Positions 14,947 through 16,008 of a DNA stretch of 16,008 nt are shown here, in pieces. Under the pieces are notes generated by a model. It made no database searches, was not told the DNA's origin, and worked only from the letters and a program-made list of their open reading frames with translations. Numbering within the stretch: the stretch's first letter is position 1; each line of letters begins with the position of its first letter. Source of the stretch: Actinomycetota bacterium. Its GTDB lineage: Bacteria; Actinomycetota; UBA4738; HRBIN12. The position numbers were made by a program, and so were the translations under genes. The DNA is taken from assembly GCA_005883885.1 (NCBI GenBank), contig VAYF01000159.1, positions 1 through 16,008 on the forward strand, given 5' to 3'.

Positions 14947-16008
14947 ATGTCCGACACCGACGTCCGTCCGGCCTTCCAGAGCTCGGACCTCATGAACATG
15001 GTGCGCGGCGGCGGGGTGGACATCGTTCCCGCCGGCGAGTTCGCCACCGAGGAGATGATCCTCAACATCGGCCCGCAGCACCCGTCGACGCACGGGGTGC
15101 TCAGGATCGTCGTCGAGCTGGACGGGGAGGTCATCACGCGCGCCGAGCCGGTGATCGGCTACATGCACCGCGGAGCCGAGAAGCTCGCCGAGTTCCGCGA
15201 CGCGCGTCAGACGCTCGTGCTGATGAACCGCCACGACTGGCTGTCGGCCTTCAACAACGAGCTCGGCTGGACGATCGCTGTCGAGCGACTGGCCGAGATC
15301 GAGGTTCCCGATCGCGCACAGTGGATCCGAACGATGTTCGCCGAGTTGAACCGGATCATGAACCACCTCGTGTTCATGGGCTCGTACCCGTTGGAGCTGG
15401 GCGCGATGACGCCGATCTTCTATTCGTTCCGCGAGCGTGAGATGGTGCAGGATCTCGTCGAGTCGGCGACCGGGGCGCGGATGCACCACTCGTTCGCCCG
15501 TGTCGGCGGGCTGAAGGACGATCTGCCTCGTGGGTTCCTCAAGCGCGCCGGCGAGGTACTCGCGGCCCTCCGGCGCCTGCTGAAGGAGTACGACCAGCTC
15601 ATCATGGGCAACGAGATCGTCTTCAAGCGGTGCCGCGACGTCGGTCCGATCCATCCGAACATCGCGATCGCGTACGGCTGCTCCGGCCCCACGTTGCAGT
15701 CCACGGGGGTCGCGATGGACCCGCGGAAGGACACGCCCTACGAGAAGTACGGTGAGGTCGAGTTCGAGGTCCCTGTCGGCGAGCACGGGGACTCGTACGA
15801 CCGACTGTGGGTATTGGTGCAGCGCGTGCGGCAGTCGTGCGACATCGTCGAACAGTGCCTCGACCGGCTCCCGCCCGGTCCGTACCGGACGAGCGGCCTG
15901 CTCAACAAGGCGATCAAGATCCCCGAGGGCGAGATCTACATCCGCACCGAGAATCCGCTCGGCGTCCAGGGCTACTACGTGGTGGGCAACGGGAAGAAGG
16001 AGCCGTAC
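14947..16008 (+). CDS. nuoD: NADH-quinone oxidoreductase subunit D (NuoD2-like), 3' end beyond window
   Basis: An open frame of 354 codons from ATG 14947 runs off the right edge; family members have about 400-440 residues. Signatures are GPQHPSTHGVLR, GYMHRGAEKLAEFRDAR, ELNRIMNHLVFMGSYPLELGAMTP, MHHSFARVGGLKDDLP and EVPVGEHGDSYDRL. NuoD is the 49-kDa subunit of complex I that forms the quinone pocket with NuoB. The two CxxC nickel ligands of group 4 hydrogenases are absent, which excludes a hydrogenase. The usual RxDY quinone tyrosine position reads NRHDWLSAF, a variant I recall from the second nuo cluster of streptomycetes. It is not fused to NuoC, and selA rather than nuoC lies upstream, so the nuo genes are split or begin here. 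Confidence 0.92.
   Translation, partial: MSDTDVRPAFQSSDLMNMVRGGGVDIVPAGEFATEEMILNIGPQHPSTHGVLRIVVELDGEVITRAEPVIGYMHRGAEKLAEFRDARQTLVLMNRHDWLSAFNNELGWTIAVERLAEIEVPDRAQWIRTMFAELNRIMNHLVFMGSYPLELGAMTPIFYSFREREMVQDLVESATGARMHHSFARVGGLKDDLPRGFLKRAGEVLAALRRLLKEYDQLIMGNEIVFKRCRDVGPIHPNIAIAYGCSGPTLQSTGVAMDPRKDTPYEKYGEVEFEVPVGEHGDSYDRLWVLVQRVRQSCDIVEQCLDRLPPGPYRTSGLLNKAIKIPEGEIYIRTENPLGVQGYYVVGNGKKEPY

Noticed and set aside
14914..15786. Long upstream extension of the selA reading frame (to 15786)
   Set aside because: It is antisense to the well-supported nuoD and shows no family pattern; SelA homology begins at 14913. Open antisense frames are expected at this GC content.
14947..16008. Group 4 [NiFe] hydrogenase large subunit
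   Set aside because: No N-terminal CxxC pair for nickel binding; motifs are those of NuoD.

Overview
The window looks like a piece of chromosome from a high-GC member of the Actinomycetota, probably an uncultured lineage. The supporting signs are a WhiB-family iron-sulfur regulator, very GC-rich codon use, TANNNT -10 boxes, several apparently leaderless genes, a mycoredoxin-like glutaredoxin domain, and an actinobacterial-type NuoD. I see no phage, insertion sequence, CRISPR array or other mobile element. Gene density is very high, and several neighbours overlap by a few bases.

Left part (1-5.4 kb): the tail of a family-5 ABC substrate-binding protein is followed by an ECF sigma factor translationally coupled to a membrane-anchored, beta-propeller anti-sigma-like protein. 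The propeller gene carries an apparent +1 frameshift in a C6 run. Next come a glutaredoxin-thioredoxin reductase fusion and a 69-residue helical protein whose GTG start overlaps the fusion's stop. They converge on a second ECF sigma / zinc-binding anti-sigma pair that lies downstream of a secreted NlpC/P60 peptidoglycan hydrolase on the minus strand. The region therefore has two sigma/anti-sigma modules, one disulfide-reducing enzyme and one cell-wall hydrolase.

Middle part (5.4-11.7 kb): tRNA-Pro(CGG) with its own -10 box and a strong hairpin behind it, a metallophosphoesterase, a YqeY/GatB-like protein, and a class A penicillin-binding protein (glycosyltransferase, transpeptidase, two PASTA domains) split into two frames by what looks like a small internal deletion. 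Then come an NfeD-type membrane protease homologue lacking an obvious catalytic lysine, a WhiB regulator, and a RidA/YjgF-family protein. Cell-envelope functions dominate (NlpC/P60, phosphoesterase, PBP, NfeD).

Right part (11.7-16 kb): selB and selA lie head to tail on the minus strand, giving the bacterial selenocysteine synthesis and insertion pair without selC or selD nearby. Divergent from selA, only 33 bp away, begins a stand-alone nuoD that runs off the window. Its sequence resembles the second (NuoD2-like) form of actinobacteria. selA and nuoD appear to use back-to-back leaderless promoters.

No clearly new system is visible. The most distinctive items are the Grx-TrxR fusion with an unusual nucleotide-binding loop, its small coupled partner, the shared leaderless promoter design, and the two broken reading frames, which may be assembly errors.
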